A stretch of DNA of 64,000 nucleotides from Pseudomonas pharyngis (GCF_021602345.1 NZ_BQID01000011.1:124001-188000); one strand, 5' to 3'. Positions 18,421 to 29,271 are shown, counted from the stretch's first letter. Notes: generated from the letters alone by a model not told the origin. Made by a program: numbers and translations.

Positions 18421-18711
18421 TCAGTTCGCCGGAAGCTGTGGCGGCGCGGCCAGCTGGATTTCCTGGATGGTCTCGATCTGCTCGTGGGCGACGTGGACGC
18501 CGGTGAGTTCGCCGATCAGTCGCCAATGCTCGTCGAGCCCGGCGCTGATGGTCGCCATACGGTCGATCATCTGTCGACTGGCGGCCTTGACCACGTCGTC
18601 TTCGCTGCGCATCAGTTCGAAGGACATCGAGGTCATCGAGGCGGTGAGGTGGGTCAATGAGCGTGCCGTGTGGCCCAGCAGTTCCATTAACAGTTTTTCT
18701 TTCGATTCCAT
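18421..18711 (-). CDS. Conserved small protein of unknown function
   Basis: I do not recognise a family with known function. The 96-residue product starts MESKEKLLMELLGHTARSL and is largely helical, with hydrophobic heptad-like spacing, no signal peptide and no membrane helix. The C-terminus is Pro/Ala-rich. It lies upstream of and in the same direction as the molybdopterin oxidoreductase, with a 129-base gap. A coding gene is supported by start context and codon bias typical of the neighbours. Confidence 0.7.
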   Translation of the reverse strand: MESKEKLLMELLGHTARSLTHLTASMTSMSFELMRSEDDVVKAASRQMIDRMATISAGLDEHWRLIGELTGVHVAHEQIETIQEIQLAAPPQLPAN

Positions 18712-19114
18712 GCGGAGGCTTCCTGCGTCGCTCGTGATTTATTTATAACCCAGCACTTTGCTTTAGCAAATGTTTCAACCTGCGCATCCGACCAAGCGAA
18801 CCGGTGGCTCATCGGTCGCAAACCGACCAGAGCGGTGCCATCCCCGCCGCGGCGGATTGCCAAGCCCGGTGGGGCCAGTGTACAAAGACCTCGCTGCCCT
18901 CTCGAAAACTGACCGGAAATCACAGTGTTCGCACTGTTATCACCCCGGCACATTTCTGCAAAAACCGTAGCCTATTGGAAAAACGCGACATTTAGTGTCA
19001 ATATCGCGCCTTCCCCTATTTCGTCGCCCCCGTGCGGCTTACGCCGCAGGTCTCGCCCGTTGTTCCGATAGACAAGGCTTTGAGCATCTGCGGTTTGTAG
19101 CAAAAAGGTAGTCA
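18712..19114. other. Intergenic region upstream of argF
   Basis: A gap of 403 bases without a convincing gene. The part before argF contains an ArgR-type site and presumably the argF promoter; short open frames here lack coding character. Confidence 0.5.
18971..18990 (-). promoter_or_regulatory. Candidate ArgR half-site upstream of argF
   Basis: Read on the minus strand, TGTCGC is followed by 8 bases and AA, matching the half-site pattern TGTCGC-N8-AA described for pseudomonad ArgR. It lies about 125 bases upstream of argF. ArgR is known to repress argF with arginine; a clear second tandem half-site was not found. Confidence 0.45.
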
Positions 19115-20038
19115 ATGATGAGCGCAAGGCACTTTCTCTCCCTGATGGATTGCACGCCCGAAGAGCTGGTCAGCGTGATCCGTCGAGGCGTTGAGCTCAA
19201 GGACCTGCGTAACCGCGGCGTACTGTTCGAGCCTCTGAAAAACCGCGTCCTGGGGATGATCTTCGAGAAATCCTCGACCCGTACCCGCATCTCCTTCGAG
19301 GCCGGCATGATCCAGCTCGGCGGCCAGGCGATTTTCCTGTCGCCGCGCGACACCCAGCTGGGCCGTGGCGAGCCGATCGGCGACTGCGCCATCGTCATGT
19401 CGAGCATGCTCGATGCGGTGATGATCCGTACCTTTGCCCACAGCACCCTGACCGAATTCGCCGCCAACTCCCGCGTGCCGGTGATCAACGGTCTGTCCGA
19501 CGACCTGCACCCGTGCCAGTTGCTGGCCGACATGCAGACCTTCCTCGAACACCGCGGCTCGATCCAGGGCAAGACCGTGGCCTGGATCGGCGACGGCAAC
19601 AACATGTGCAACAGCTATATAGAAGCGGCGATCCAGTTCGACTTCCAGTTGCGCGTGGCCTGCCCCGAAGGCTACGAACCAAACCCTGAGTTCGTGGCCA
19701 AGGCCGGTGACCGCGTAACCATCGTCCGCGACCCGCAAGACGCCGTGCGTGGCGCGCACCTGGTCAGCACCGATGTCTGGACCTCCATGGGCCAGGAAGA
19801 GGAAACCGCCAAGCGCCTGAAGCTGTTTGCGCCGTTTCAGGTCAACCGTGCCCTGCTCGACCTGGCAGCCGATGACGTGCTATTCATGCACTGCCTGCCC
19901 GCTCACCGCGGTGAGGAAATCAGCCTCGACCTGCTCGATGATCCGCGCTCCGTCGCCTGGGATCAGGCAGAAAACCGTCTCCACGCACAAAAGGCCCTGC
20001 TCGAGTTCCTTGTTGAACCGGCATATCACCACGCATGA
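19115..20038 (+). CDS. argF: Anabolic ornithine carbamoyltransferase
   Basis: Makes citrulline from ornithine and carbamoyl phosphate in arginine synthesis. The 307-residue product carries the carbamoyl-phosphate motif STRTR at about 54-58, [11 protein letters not shown] near 130 and the ornithine/catalytic loop HCLPAH near 265. Two adjacent ATG codons (19115 and 19118) could start; MSARHFLS from 19118 is the more usual N-terminus, and AAGG at 19105-19108 suits both. The stop overlaps the next gene by 4 bases. Confidence 0.95.
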   Translation: MMSARHFLSLMDCTPEELVSVIRRGVELKDLRNRGVLFEPLKNRVLGMIFEKSSTRTRISFEAGMIQLGGQAIFLSPRDTQLGRGEPIGDCAIVMSSMLDAVMIRTFAHSTLTEFAANSRVPVINGLSDDLHPCQLLADMQTFLEHRGSIQGKTVAWIGDGNNMCNSYIEAAIQFDFQLRVACPEGYEPNPEFVAKAGDRVTIVRDPQDAVRGAHLVSTDVWTSMGQEEETAKRLKLFAPFQVNRALLDLAADDVLFMHCLPAHRGEEISLDLLDDPRSVAWDQAENRLHAQKALLEFLVEPAYHHA

Positions 20039-21144
20039 GTCATGAATTACTGCTGAACCTGCGCAACCTCGCTTGCGGCTATCAAGATCAACGTGTGGTG
20101 CAGAACCTCAATCTGCACCTCAACGCCGGTGACATCGGCTGCCTGCTTGGCTCCTCCGGCTGCGGCAAGACCACCACCCTGCGTGCGATTGCCGGTTTCG
20201 AACCGGTGCACGAAGGAGAAATCTCTCTCGGCGGTGAAGTGATCTCCAGCGCCGGCTTCACCCTCGCCCCGGAAAAACGCCGGATCGGCATGGTGTTCCA
20301 GGACTACGCGCTGTTCCCGCACCTGAGTGTCGCGGACAACATCGCCTTCGGCATCCGCAAGCACCCGAACAAGGAGCGCGTGACCGAGGAGCTGCTGGAA
20401 CTGGTCAACCTGAAGAACCTCGGCAAACGCTTCCCCCATGAGCTGTCCGGCGGCCAGCAACAACGTGTCGCCCTCGCCCGCGCCTTGGCGCCGGAGCCGC
20501 AACTGTTGTTGCTCGACGAGCCGTTCTCCAACCTCGATGGCGAATTGCGCCGCAAGCTCAGCCATGAAGTGCGCGACATCCTCAAAGCCCGTGGCACCAG
20601 TGCAATTCTGGTGACTCACGATCAGGAAGAAGCCTTCGCCGTCAGCGATCACGTCGGTGTGTTCAAGGAAGGCCGGCTGGAGCAGTGGGACACGCCCTAC
20701 AACCTCTATCACGAGCCGGCGACACCGTACGTGGCCAGTTTTATCGGTCAGGGTTACTTCATTCGCGGCCAATTGGGCACCCCGGAATCGGTGCAGACCG
20801 AACTCGGCGAACTGCGCGGCAATCGCGCCTACACCTGGCCGATCGGTGGCGCGGTGGATGTGCTGCTGCGTCCGGACGACATCGTTTACGCGCCGGACAG
20901 TGCGCTGAAAGCGCGGATCGTCGGCAAGACCTTCCTCGGAGCTTCGACCCTGTATCGCCTGCAACTGCCGACCGGTGCACAACTGGAATCGATCTTCCCG
21001 AGCCACGCCGACCATCAGGTGGGTGCGGATGTCGGGATTCGGGTGGCGGCGGAACATCTGGTGCTGTTCCAGGCCTCCGGCAGCACCGCCGCGCAGATTC
21101 CGGCGGCGGAAAACGGCGTTCGCCGTTACAGCACCGCGCACTGA
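20035..21144 (+). CDS. ABC transporter ATP-binding protein (FbpC/PotA-like), no permease nearby
   Basis: Importer-type ABC ATPase, 369 residues. Walker [10 protein letters not shown] is at 39-47, the signature LSGGQQQR near 138, Walker [11 protein letters not shown] near 158, and the H-loop LVTHDQEE near 190. A C-terminal TOBE-like domain follows (VLLRPDDI near 280). The length and tail resemble FbpC or PotA of iron(III) or polyamine importers. The ATG at 20035 overlaps the argF stop. No permease or binding protein lies nearby, so the substrate is unknown. P. aeruginosa has the same pair (argF with PA3538). Confidence 0.9.
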   Translation: MSHELLLNLRNLACGYQDQRVVQNLNLHLNAGDIGCLLGSSGCGKTTTLRAIAGFEPVHEGEISLGGEVISSAGFTLAPEKRRIGMVFQDYALFPHLSVADNIAFGIRKHPNKERVTEELLELVNLKNLGKRFPHELSGGQQQRVALARALAPEPQLLLLDEPFSNLDGELRRKLSHEVRDILKARGTSAILVTHDQEEAFAVSDHVGVFKEGRLEQWDTPYNLYHEPATPYVASFIGQGYFIRGQLGTPESVQTELGELRGNRAYTWPIGGAVDVLLRPDDIVYAPDSALKARIVGKTFLGASTLYRLQLPTGAQLESIFPSHADHQVGADVGIRVAAEHLVLFQASGSTAAQIPAAENGVRRYSTAH

Positions 21145-21161
21145 TCTGCACACAAACAATG

Positions 21162-21190
21162 AGGGAGCCTGATGGCTCCCTTATTTTTTG
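21162..21190 (+). terminator. Terminator after the ABC ATPase gene
   Basis: An 8-bp stem (21162-21169 with 21174-21181) with a TGAT loop runs into a T-rich tail. It may also serve the convergent PhzF-like gene. Confidence 0.85.
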
Positions 21191-21193
21191 CTC

Positions 21194-21976
21194 TCAGCCC
21201 AGCATCAATGTGCCGCTGGCCACCAGCGTCGCATTGCCGCCGATCTTCACCCGCTCGCCTTCCAGCCGACAAAACAGCTCGCCGCCCCGCGCCGAACGCT
21301 GGCATGCAGTCAGACTGTATTTGCCCAGACGTTTCGACCAGTACGGAATCAGGCTGCAATGGGTCGAACCGGTCACCGGGTCTTCATTGATGCCGATGGC
21401 CGGAGCGAAATAGCGCGAGACGAAGTCATGCTGATTGCCCCGGGCCGTGACGATAGCGCCCAACCACGGCAGCTTGGCGAGGGCGACCATGTCCGGCTGG
21501 CAATCGAGCACCGCCTGCTCCGACTCCAGCACCACAAACAGCTCGTTGGAACTCAGAACATCGACTGCCTGGACATTCAGCGCCCGCTCGATCTCCAGGG
21601 TGACGCCTTTCTCAACCGCTTCGATGGCCGGAAAATCCAGCCACAACCGGCCACCTTCGCGGCTGACGCTCAACGGCCCGGACTTGCAAGTGAAGTCCAG
21701 ACGCTCGGCGCTCTCCTTATAGATCTCGAACAGCACATAGGCGCTGGCCAGGGTCGCATGACCACACAGCGGCACCTCGGTGGTCGGCGTGAACCAACGG
21801 ATGTGCCACGCCTGCCCTTCGCGCACCAGAAACGCGGTTTCCGCCAGATTGTGCTCGGCGGCGATATTTTGCATCAGCTCATCCGCAAGCCACGCGTCGA
21901 GCCGATAGACCATTGCCGGATTGCCACTGAACGGCCGATCACTGAACGCGTCGACCTGATGAAACTCGAGCTGCAT
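21194..21976 (-). CDS. PhzF-family isomerase-like protein
   Basis: Member of the PhzF/diaminopimelate epimerase-fold family, 260 residues. The family motifs are present: SGNPAMV near residue 17, the catalytic Glu46 in HNLAETAF, CGHATLASA near 70 and DPVTGSTHCSL near 205. No phenazine genes surround it, so it is a stand-alone relative whose substrate cannot be predicted. The start at 21976 (MQLEFHQVDAF) has GGGAGAAGG just upstream. Confidence 0.9.
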   Translation of the reverse strand: MQLEFHQVDAFSDRPFSGNPAMVYRLDAWLADELMQNIAAEHNLAETAFLVREGQAWHIRWFTPTTEVPLCGHATLASAYVLFEIYKESAERLDFTCKSGPLSVSREGGRLWLDFPAIEAVEKGVTLEIERALNVQAVDVLSSNELFVVLESEQAVLDCQPDMVALAKLPWLGAIVTARGNQHDFVSRYFAPAIGINEDPVTGSTHCSLIPYWSKRLGKYSLTACQRSARGGELFCRLEGERVKIGGNATLVASGTLMLG

Positions 21977-22065
21977 AACCTTCTCCCTGTGTCAGTCGAA
22001 CGAGCATGCAGCGCCAGCCGGATCAACGCCAGTGACAGTGCCGGCCAATTTTCTTCATACAGCCG

Positions 22066-22536
22066 TCAAGGGCGACCGATGTCGGCAAATTTCGCCTGGG
22101 TGTGCTCCGCCAGGACCGCCGGCGCCAGCTCCACTTCCAGCCCACGTCGGCCGGCGCTCACATAAATGGTTGCAAAAGGCTGTGCCGAATTATCGATAAA
22201 GGTACGCAGGCGTTTTTTCTGCCCCAGCGGGCTGATGCCGCCCAACAGGTAACCGGTGGAGCGCTGCGCGGCGGCCGGGTCGGCCATCTCGACTTTTTTC
22301 ACGCCGGCGGCGTGGGCAAGCCCCTTGAGGTCGAGACTTCCGACGACCGGCACCACCGCCACCAGCAACTCACCCTTCTCACTGGCCGCCAGTAGCGTCT
22401 TGAACACCTGCGCCGGATCGAGCCCCAGTTTCTCCGCGGCCTCCAGACCATACGACGCCGCCTTCGGGTCGTGTTCGTAACTGTGCACGCGATGTTCGGC
22501 ACGAACTTTTTTTAACAAGTCCAACGCAGGGGTCAT
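22066..22536 (-). CDS. ybaK: Cys-tRNA(Pro)/Cys-tRNA(Cys) deacylase YbaK
   Basis: Translation quality-control enzyme that hydrolyses mischarged Cys-tRNA(Pro). The 156-residue product shows the YbaK motifs [23 protein letters not shown] with the conserved lysine, and [14 protein letters not shown]. It lies between the phzF-like gene and glp operon, as in P. aeruginosa. The ATG at 22536 is preceded by GGAGC. Confidence 0.93.
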   Translation of the reverse strand: MTPALDLLKKVRAEHRVHSYEHDPKAASYGLEAAEKLGLDPAQVFKTLLAASEKGELLVAVVPVVGSLDLKGLAHAAGVKKVEMADPAAAQRSTGYLLGGISPLGQKKRLRTFIDNSAQPFATIYVSAGRRGLEVELAPAVLAEHTQAKFADIGRP

Positions 22537-22896
22537 GGCAGCTCCGGGCTCGGCAGTGGCGAAAAAACCTGCGGCGGATTTTAGGCCATCGCTGTGTAAA
22601 AGGCTCTACCACGCGCCACGTTTCCCGGGGTTTGCAGGCCGATGACGTTCGTGCAGAACGGGTGACCCGCAGGATCATTCACGTGACTGATAGTTTATTT
22701 GTGACTGGCGGTTCACTTTCGACCTTTGACAGGTTTGTTTCTTGTCTATATTTTTTCGAATCTGAATAATGTAAGAATTATCGTCATCGCAGCACCCAGC
22801 AGTAAACCGGGAACAGGATGGGGATCCTGCCTCGGCGAAAATCGCGCGTTGCCCTGTCGGCAACGCGCCAGACAACAACAAAAACCGAGGTTTTCA
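22537..22896. other. ybaK-glpF intergenic region
   Basis: Divergent regulatory gap of 360 bases. No gene is supported; it contains the candidate glpF promoter described separately. Confidence 0.5.
22726..22752 (+). promoter_or_regulatory. Candidate promoter of glpFKR
   Basis: TTGACA (22726-22731) is followed after 15 bases by TATATT (22747-22752). The spacing is short. TTTTTTCGAATCTGAAT immediately downstream contains TTCGAAT, also seen upstream of glpD at 26281, and may be part of a GlpR site. Confidence 0.4.
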
Positions 22897-23748
22897 ATGA
22901 CAACTGCGTTACAGCAACCTTCGCTTTCGAGCCAGTGCCTGGCCGAGTTTCTGGGTACTGCACTCCTGATCTTTTTCGGTACGGGTTGCGTCGCCGCGCT
23001 CAAGGTCGCGGGCGCCACCTTCGGCCTGTGGGAAATCAGCATCATCTGGGGCGTCGGCGTGAGCATGGCGATCTACCTCACCGCCGGCGTTTCCGGTGCG
23101 CACCTGAACCCCGCCGTCAGTATTGCCCTGAGCATTTTCGCCGACTTCGAAAAGCGCAAACTGCCGTTCTACATTCTGGCCCAGATCGCCGGTGCCTTCT
23201 GCGGTGCGCTGCTGGTTTACACGCTATACAGCAACCTGTTCTTCGATTTCGAACAAACTCACCATATGGTTCGTGGCACTGAAGCCAGCCTGGAACTGGC
23301 GTCGGTGTTCTCCACTTTCCCGAACCCTGCGCTGTCAACTGCCCAAGCGTTCCTGGTCGAGGTGATCATCACCGCGATTCTGATGGGCGTGATCATGTCC
23401 CTGACCGACGACAACAACGGCCTGCCGAAAGGCCCGCTGGCGCCGCTGCTGATCGGTCTGCTGATTGCCGTGATCGGCAGTTCGATGGGCCCGCTGACCG
23501 GTTTCGCGATGAACCCGGCCCGGGACTTCGGCCCGAAACTGATGACTTTCTTCGCCGGCTGGGGTGAAATTTCCTTCACTGGCGCACGTGAAATCCCGTA
23601 CTTCCTGATTCCGATTTTTGCACCGATTGTCGGTGCCTGCCTCGGCGCTGCCGGGTATCGCGGACTGATTGCCCGTCACCTGACCGGCGCCACACCTGCT
23701 ACAAAGGATGCAGAACCGGCCATTGACGGCAAACCAAGAACTTCTTGA
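22897..23748 (+). CDS. glpF: Glycerol facilitator, aquaglyceroporin
   Basis: MIP-family channel that lets glycerol cross the inner membrane. The product is 283 residues with six membrane helices and the two half-helix motifs NPA at 71-73 (AHLNPAVS) and NPAR near 206 (FAMNPARDFG); the Arg/Asp after the second NPA is the glycerol-type selectivity signature. The ATG at 22897 follows CCGAGG by 6 bases; the longer in-frame opening from 22726 covers the promoter and is rejected. First gene of glpF-glpK-glpR. Confidence 0.96.
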   Translation: MTTALQQPSLSSQCLAEFLGTALLIFFGTGCVAALKVAGATFGLWEISIIWGVGVSMAIYLTAGVSGAHLNPAVSIALSIFADFEKRKLPFYILAQIAGAFCGALLVYTLYSNLFFDFEQTHHMVRGTEASLELASVFSTFPNPALSTAQAFLVEVIITAILMGVIMSLTDDNNGLPKGPLAPLLIGLLIAVIGSSMGPLTGFAMNPARDFGPKLMTFFAGWGEISFTGAREIPYFLIPIFAPIVGACLGAAGYRGLIARHLTGATPATKDAEPAIDGKPRTS

Positions 23749-23778
23749 AACAGTCGGCGCGGGCTCCTGCCCTTATAG

Positions 23779-25329
<1,551 letters not shown>

Positions 25330-25424
25330 GCCAAGCTGAGTACTCGTAACCTGTTGTAACTGGTAGGGAGCGGATTCCTGCGGCATCATGGGCAAATTTT
25401 GCACGGCAGCCCAAAGGAAGCCCC

Positions 25425-26180
25425 ATGAATCTGCCTCCCCGTCAGCAGCAAATCCTCGAGCTGGTCCGCGAACGCGGCTATGTGAGCATCGAGGAAATGG
25501 CCACGCTGTTCGTTGTTACCCCGCAAACCATCCGCCGCGATATCAATCAACTGGCGGAAGCCAATCTGCTGCGTCGCTACCACGGCGGCGCCGCCTATGA
25601 TTCCAGCGTCGAAAATACCGCCTACGCGATGCGCGCCGATCAGATGCGCGATGAAAAGCAACGCATCGGCGAAGCCATCGCCGCACAGATTCCCGATCAC
25701 GCCTCGCTGTTCATCAATATCGGCACGACGACCGAATCGATTGCCCGCGCCCTGCTCAATCACAGCCACCTGAAGATCATCACCAACAACCTGCACGTCG
25801 CTTCGATGCTCAGCGCCAAGGATGATTTCGATGTGCTGCTGACCGGCGGCAACGTGCGTCGCGACGGCGGCGTGGTGGGTCAGGCGAGCGTGGACTTCAT
25901 CAACCAGTTCAAGGTCGACTTTGCGCTGGTGGGCATCAGCGGTATCGACGAAGACGGCAGCCTGCTCGACTTCGATTACCAGGAAGTGCGGGTGTCCCAG
26001 GCGATCATCGCCAATGCCCGGCAGGTGATCCTGGCGGCGGACTCCAGCAAGTTCGGGCGTAACGCGATGATCCGCCTCGGCCCGATCAGCCTGATCGATT
26101 GCCTGGTCACCGATCAGCAACCGGTGCCGGCCCTGGCGCAACTGCTGAGCCAGCACAAGATTCGTCTGGAAGTCGTTTAA
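25425..26180 (+). CDS. glpR: GlpR, DeoR-family repressor of glycerol metabolism
   Basis: Transcriptional repressor that is released by glycerol 3-phosphate. The 251-residue product has an N-terminal DeoR helix-turn-helix ([25 protein letters not shown], residues about 20-44) and a C-terminal sugar-phosphate sensor domain ([40 protein letters not shown]). It lies between glpK and glpD, so its targets are very probably these genes. Confidence 0.95.
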   Translation: MNLPPRQQQILELVRERGYVSIEEMATLFVVTPQTIRRDINQLAEANLLRRYHGGAAYDSSVENTAYAMRADQMRDEKQRIGEAIAAQIPDHASLFINIGTTTESIARALLNHSHLKIITNNLHVASMLSAKDDFDVLLTGGNVRRDGGVVGQASVDFINQFKVDFALVGISGIDEDGSLLDFDYQEVRVSQAIIANARQVILAADSSKFGRNAMIRLGPISLIDCLVTDQQPVPALAQLLSQHKIRLEVV

Positions 26181-26214
26181 CCCTCTCCCGCATAACTCCC
26201 TCCCGGCGAACTCT

Positions 26215-26239
26215 CGTTCCCACGCTCTGCGTGGGAACG
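26215..26239. repeat. REP-like palindrome between glpR and glpD
   Basis: An 11-bp perfect stem (26215-26225 with 26229-26239) with a TCT loop; the arm CGTTCCCACGC is of a kind often repeated in pseudomonad intergenic regions. It has no T tract, so it is more likely a REP-like element than a terminator. Confidence 0.6.
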
Positions 26240-26373
26240 ATCAGTCACGCCCTGATCCGCGCCCTGACGCGCATTTCATGTTCGAATATTTTCCTTTTTC
26301 GGCCCTTCGATGAGTTTTTTCAATCGAAGTCGACTGGCTGCGCGCGTCTTTATGGGCTACCATTTTCGCAAAT

Positions 26374-26387
26374 GAACATTCATGTTC
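26374..26387. promoter_or_regulatory. Candidate GlpR operator of glpD
   Basis: The palindrome GAACAT-TC-ATGTTC lies 42 bases upstream of the glpD start. A second ATGTTCGA half-site occurs at 26279-26286. Both resemble the E. coli GlpR half-site (ATGTTCGAT). Assignment to GlpR is an inference from location and similarity. Confidence 0.5.
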
Positions 26388-26428
26388 GATTTCCAAGACA
26401 GAAAATCAAAAGAGCCCGAGGCCAGCCG

Positions 26429-27967
26429 ATGTCCACATCTACCTTGCGTACGCCCCCTATCTCCGAGATCTACGACATCGCCGTCATCGGCGGCGGGATC
26501 AATGGCGTGGGGATCGCAGCGGATGCCGCCGGTCGCGGTCTTTCGGTGTTCCTTTGCGAAAAGGACGACCTGGCCAGCCACACCTCATCGGCCAGCAGCA
26601 AGCTGATCCACGGTGGCCTGCGCTACCTCGAACATTACGAATTCCGTCTGGTGCGCGAAGCCCTGGCCGAACGCGAGGTGCTGCTGGCCAAGGCCCCGCA
26701 CATCGTCAAGCCAATGCGTTTCGTGCTGCCGCACCGCCCGCACCTGCGTCCGGCGTGGATGATCCGTGCGGGCCTGTTCCTTTATGACCACCTCGGCAAG
26801 CGCGAAAAACTGGCGGGCTCGAAAAGCCTGAAGTTCGGCGCAGACAGCGCACTGAAAAGCGAAATCAGCAAAGGCTTCGAATACTCCGACTGCTGGGTCG
26901 ACGACGCCCGCCTTGTGGTTCTCAACGCCATGGCCGCCCGTGAAAAAGGCGCGCACATTCACACCCAGACCCGTTGCGTCAGCGCCCGCCGCGCCAAGGG
27001 CCTGTGGCACCTGAACCTGGAACGCGCCGACGGCAGCCTGTTTTCGATCACCGCCAAGGCATTGGTGAATGCCGCTGGCCCGTGGGTCGCCAAGTTCATC
27101 CGTGACGACCTGAAGATGGAATCGCCGTACGGCATCCGCCTGATCCAGGGCAGCCACATCATCGTGCCGAAGCTGTACGAAGGCGATCACGCGCACATCC
27201 TGCAAAACGAAGATCAGCGCATCGTTTTCACCATTCCGTACCTGAACAACCTGACCCTGATCGGCACCACCGACCGCGAATACACCGGCGATCCGGCCAA
27301 AGTGGCGATCACCGACGGCGAAACCGATTACCTGCTCAAAGTGGTCAACGCCCACTTCAAGAAGCAGATCAGCCGTGACGACATCCTGCACACCTACTCG
27401 GGCGTGCGTCCGCTGTGCAACGACGAATCCGACAATCCTTCGGCCGTGACCCGCGACTACACCCTGGCGCTGTCCGGCAGTAACGAAGAAGCGCCGCTGC
27501 TGTCGGTGTTCGGCGGCAAGCTGACCACCTACCGCAAGCTCGCCGAGTCGGCGATGGCGCAGTTGATGCCGTTCTTCACCCAGATGCGCCCGAGCTGGAC
27601 GGCTACCGCCACCCTGCCCGGCGGCGAAGACATGACCACGCCACAGGCCCTGAGCGCGCAGATCCGCGACAAGTTCGACTGGGTACCGACCGAAATTGCC
27701 CGTCGCTGGGCCACTACCTACGGCAGCCGCACCTGGCGCATGCTCGAAGGCGTCGACACCCTTTCCGACATGGGCGAACACATCGGTGGCGGTCTCTACA
27801 CCCGTGAAGTCGACTACCTGTGCACGGAAGAGTGGGCCACCACGGCACACGACATCCTGTGGCGTCGCAGCAAACTGGGCCTGTTCACCACGGCGGCTGA
27901 GCAAGAGCGCCTGGCGGCTTACCTGAACAAGGTCGAGCAGAACCGCAGCAAGATCGAAGCGGCCTGA
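26429..27967 (+). CDS. glpD: Aerobic glycerol-3-phosphate dehydrogenase
   Basis: FAD-dependent, membrane-associated enzyme that oxidises glycerol 3-phosphate to dihydroxyacetone phosphate and feeds electrons to quinone. The product is 512 residues. The FAD motif VIGGGINGVGIA is at 19-30, followed by SSKLIHGGLRYLE near 57, and FGGKLTTYRKLAE near 360. I start at the ATG at 26429 (MSTSTLRTPP) with GAGG 8 bases upstream; the frame is open far upstream through glpR but that is out of coding context. It has its own promoter region and a strong terminator. Confidence 0.97.
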   Translation: MSTSTLRTPPISEIYDIAVIGGGINGVGIAADAAGRGLSVFLCEKDDLASHTSSASSKLIHGGLRYLEHYEFRLVREALAEREVLLAKAPHIVKPMRFVLPHRPHLRPAWMIRAGLFLYDHLGKREKLAGSKSLKFGADSALKSEISKGFEYSDCWVDDARLVVLNAMAAREKGAHIHTQTRCVSARRAKGLWHLNLERADGSLFSITAKALVNAAGPWVAKFIRDDLKMESPYGIRLIQGSHIIVPKLYEGDHAHILQNEDQRIVFTIPYLNNLTLIGTTDREYTGDPAKVAITDGETDYLLKVVNAHFKKQISRDDILHTYSGVRPLCNDESDNPSAVTRDYTLALSGSNEEAPLLSVFGGKLTTYRKLAESAMAQLMPFFTQMRPSWTATATLPGGEDMTTPQALSAQIRDKFDWVPTEIARRWATTYGSRTWRMLEGVDTLSDMGEHIGGGLYTREVDYLCTEEWATTAHDILWRRSKLGLFTTAAEQERLAAYLNKVEQNRSKIEAA

Positions 27968-27984
27968 TTCGTTCCTCGTTGAAT

Positions 27985-28022
27985 AAAAAGCCCCTGAATC
28001 GAATGATTCAGGGGCTTTTTGC
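27985..28022 (+). terminator. Terminator of glpD
   Basis: A 16-bp perfect stem (27985-28000 with 28005-28020) with a GAAT loop and flanking A and T runs lies 17 bases after the stop. Confidence 0.95.
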
Positions 28023-28052
28023 ATTCAGGCTGAGAAAGGATGCGCTGAGGAC

Positions 28053-28068
28053 GTTCGGTTTTCCGAAC
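28053..28068. promoter_or_regulatory. Upstream activator site 1 for AauR
   Basis: Perfect palindrome GTTCGG-TTTT-CCGAAC. It matches the TTCGG-N4-CCGAA pattern I recall for AauR, the sigma-54 activator of acidic amino-acid uptake in pseudomonads, encoded a few kb downstream here. Confidence 0.7.
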
Positions 28069-28084
28069 GCGACCTGACGGTCAA

Positions 28085-28098
28085 TTCGGTTAACCGGA
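28085..28098. promoter_or_regulatory. Upstream activator site 2 for AauR
   Basis: TTCGG-TTAA-CCGGA, one mismatch from the site-1 core. The two site centres are 31 bases apart, about three helical turns, so two dimers could sit on the same face of the DNA. Confidence 0.6.
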
Positions 28099-28174
28099 TC
28101 AGATCCACGGAAAAACACCATCACAAAACTTTAATAACGTTATAAATCAATGAATTAACCTGTATCGACTGGTC

Positions 28175-28190
28175 TGGCACGACTCATGCT
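28175..28190 (+). promoter_or_regulatory. Sigma-54 promoter of aatJ
   Basis: TGGCAC-N5-ATGCT, one mismatch from TGGCAC-N5-TTGCT. The invariant GG (28176-28177) and GC (28188-28189) are 10 bases apart, the spacing sigma-54 requires. It lies 118 bases before the aatJ start and about 90-115 bases after the activator sites. Confidence 0.75.
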
Positions 28191-28307
28191 CTACACTCCT
28201 TCGACGAATGCCTGTTGCGCCAACACAACAGGAGCCGTCAGGCATTCGAAGCTCAAAAGGGCCCGCTCAACCGGCTCCATAAAAAAAACAATGTCGAGGA
28301 AAATTTG

Positions 28308-29222
28308 ATGCGCATCGTTCCCCATATCCTGGGCGCAGCCATTGCTGCCGCTCTGATCAGCACACCAGTTTTCGCTGCCGAACTCACCGGCACCCTTAAG
28401 AAGATCAAAGAGTCCGGCGTCATCACCCTGGGCCACCGTGACGCTTCCATCCCTTTCTCCTACATCGCTGACGCTTCCGGCAAGCCGGTCGGCTACTCCC
28501 ACGATATCCAGCTGGCCATCGTCGAAGCGATCAAGAAAGACCTCGACCTGCCAAACCTGCAGGTCAAATACAACCTCGTCACCTCGCAAACCCGTATCCC
28601 GCTGGTGCAGAACGGCACCGTGGACGTCGAGTGCGGCTCCACCACCAACAACGTCGAGCGTCAGCAACAGGTCGACTTCTCCGTCGGCATCTTCGAAATC
28701 GGTACCCGTCTGCTGTCCAAGGCTGACTCCAAGTACAAGGATTTCGACGATCTGAAAGGCAAGAACGTCGTGACCACCGCCGGCACCACTTCCGAGCGCA
28801 TCCTCAAGGCGATGAACGCCGACAAGCAGATGGGCATGAACGTGATCTCCGCCAAGGACCACGGTGAATCCTTCCAGATGCTGGAATCGGGTCGTGCCGT
28901 TGCGTTCATGATGGACGACGCCCTGCTGGCCGGCGAAGCCGCCAAGGCCAAGAAAGCCTCCGACTGGGCCGTAACCGGCACGCCACAGTCGTACGAAATC
29001 TATGGCTGCATGATGCGCAAAGGCGACGAGCCGTTCAAAAAGGCTGTCGACGACGCCATCAAGGCGACCTACGCCTCGGGTGAGATCAACAAGATCTACG
29101 AAAAATGGTTCATGCAGCCGATTCCGCCAAAAGGCCTGAACCTGAACTTCCCGATGAGCGACGAGCTCAAGGCCCTGATCGCCAATCCGACCGACAAAGC
29201 GGCTGACGACAAGAAATCCTGA
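28308..29222 (+). CDS. aatJ: Glutamate/aspartate ABC transporter binding protein
   Basis: Periplasmic solute-binding protein for acidic amino acids, 304 residues (GltI/AatJ type). A signal peptide (residues 1-23, ending PVFA) precedes the family-3 binding fold: SGVITLGHRDASIPFSYI, the family motif DVECGSTTNNVERQ, and VVTTAGTTSERIL. The ATG at 28308 follows GAGGAAAATTTG. It heads the transporter operon with aatQ, aatM and aatP; the much longer gap to aatQ with a hairpin fits higher expression of the binding protein. Confidence 0.93.
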   Translation: MRIVPHILGAAIAAALISTPVFAAELTGTLKKIKESGVITLGHRDASIPFSYIADASGKPVGYSHDIQLAIVEAIKKDLDLPNLQVKYNLVTSQTRIPLVQNGTVDVECGSTTNNVERQQQVDFSVGIFEIGTRLLSKADSKYKDFDDLKGKNVVTTAGTTSERILKAMNADKQMGMNVISAKDHGESFQMLESGRAVAFMMDDALLAGEAAKAKKASDWAVTGTPQSYEIYGCMMRKGDEPFKKAVDDAIKATYASGEINKIYEKWFMQPIPPKGLNLNFPMSDELKALIANPTDKAADDKKS

Positions 29223-29237
29223 TTTCTGACTAACCTT

Positions 29238-29271
29238 ATCCCCTGAGGAGGCGCCTGCCTTTTCAGGGGAT
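29238..29271 (+). other. Hairpin between aatJ and aatQ
   Basis: A 9-bp stem (29238-29246 with 29263-29271) with a 16-base loop lies just after the aatJ stop. With no strong T tract it may stabilise the aatJ end of the transcript or partly terminate it, giving excess binding protein over permease. Confidence 0.55.
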
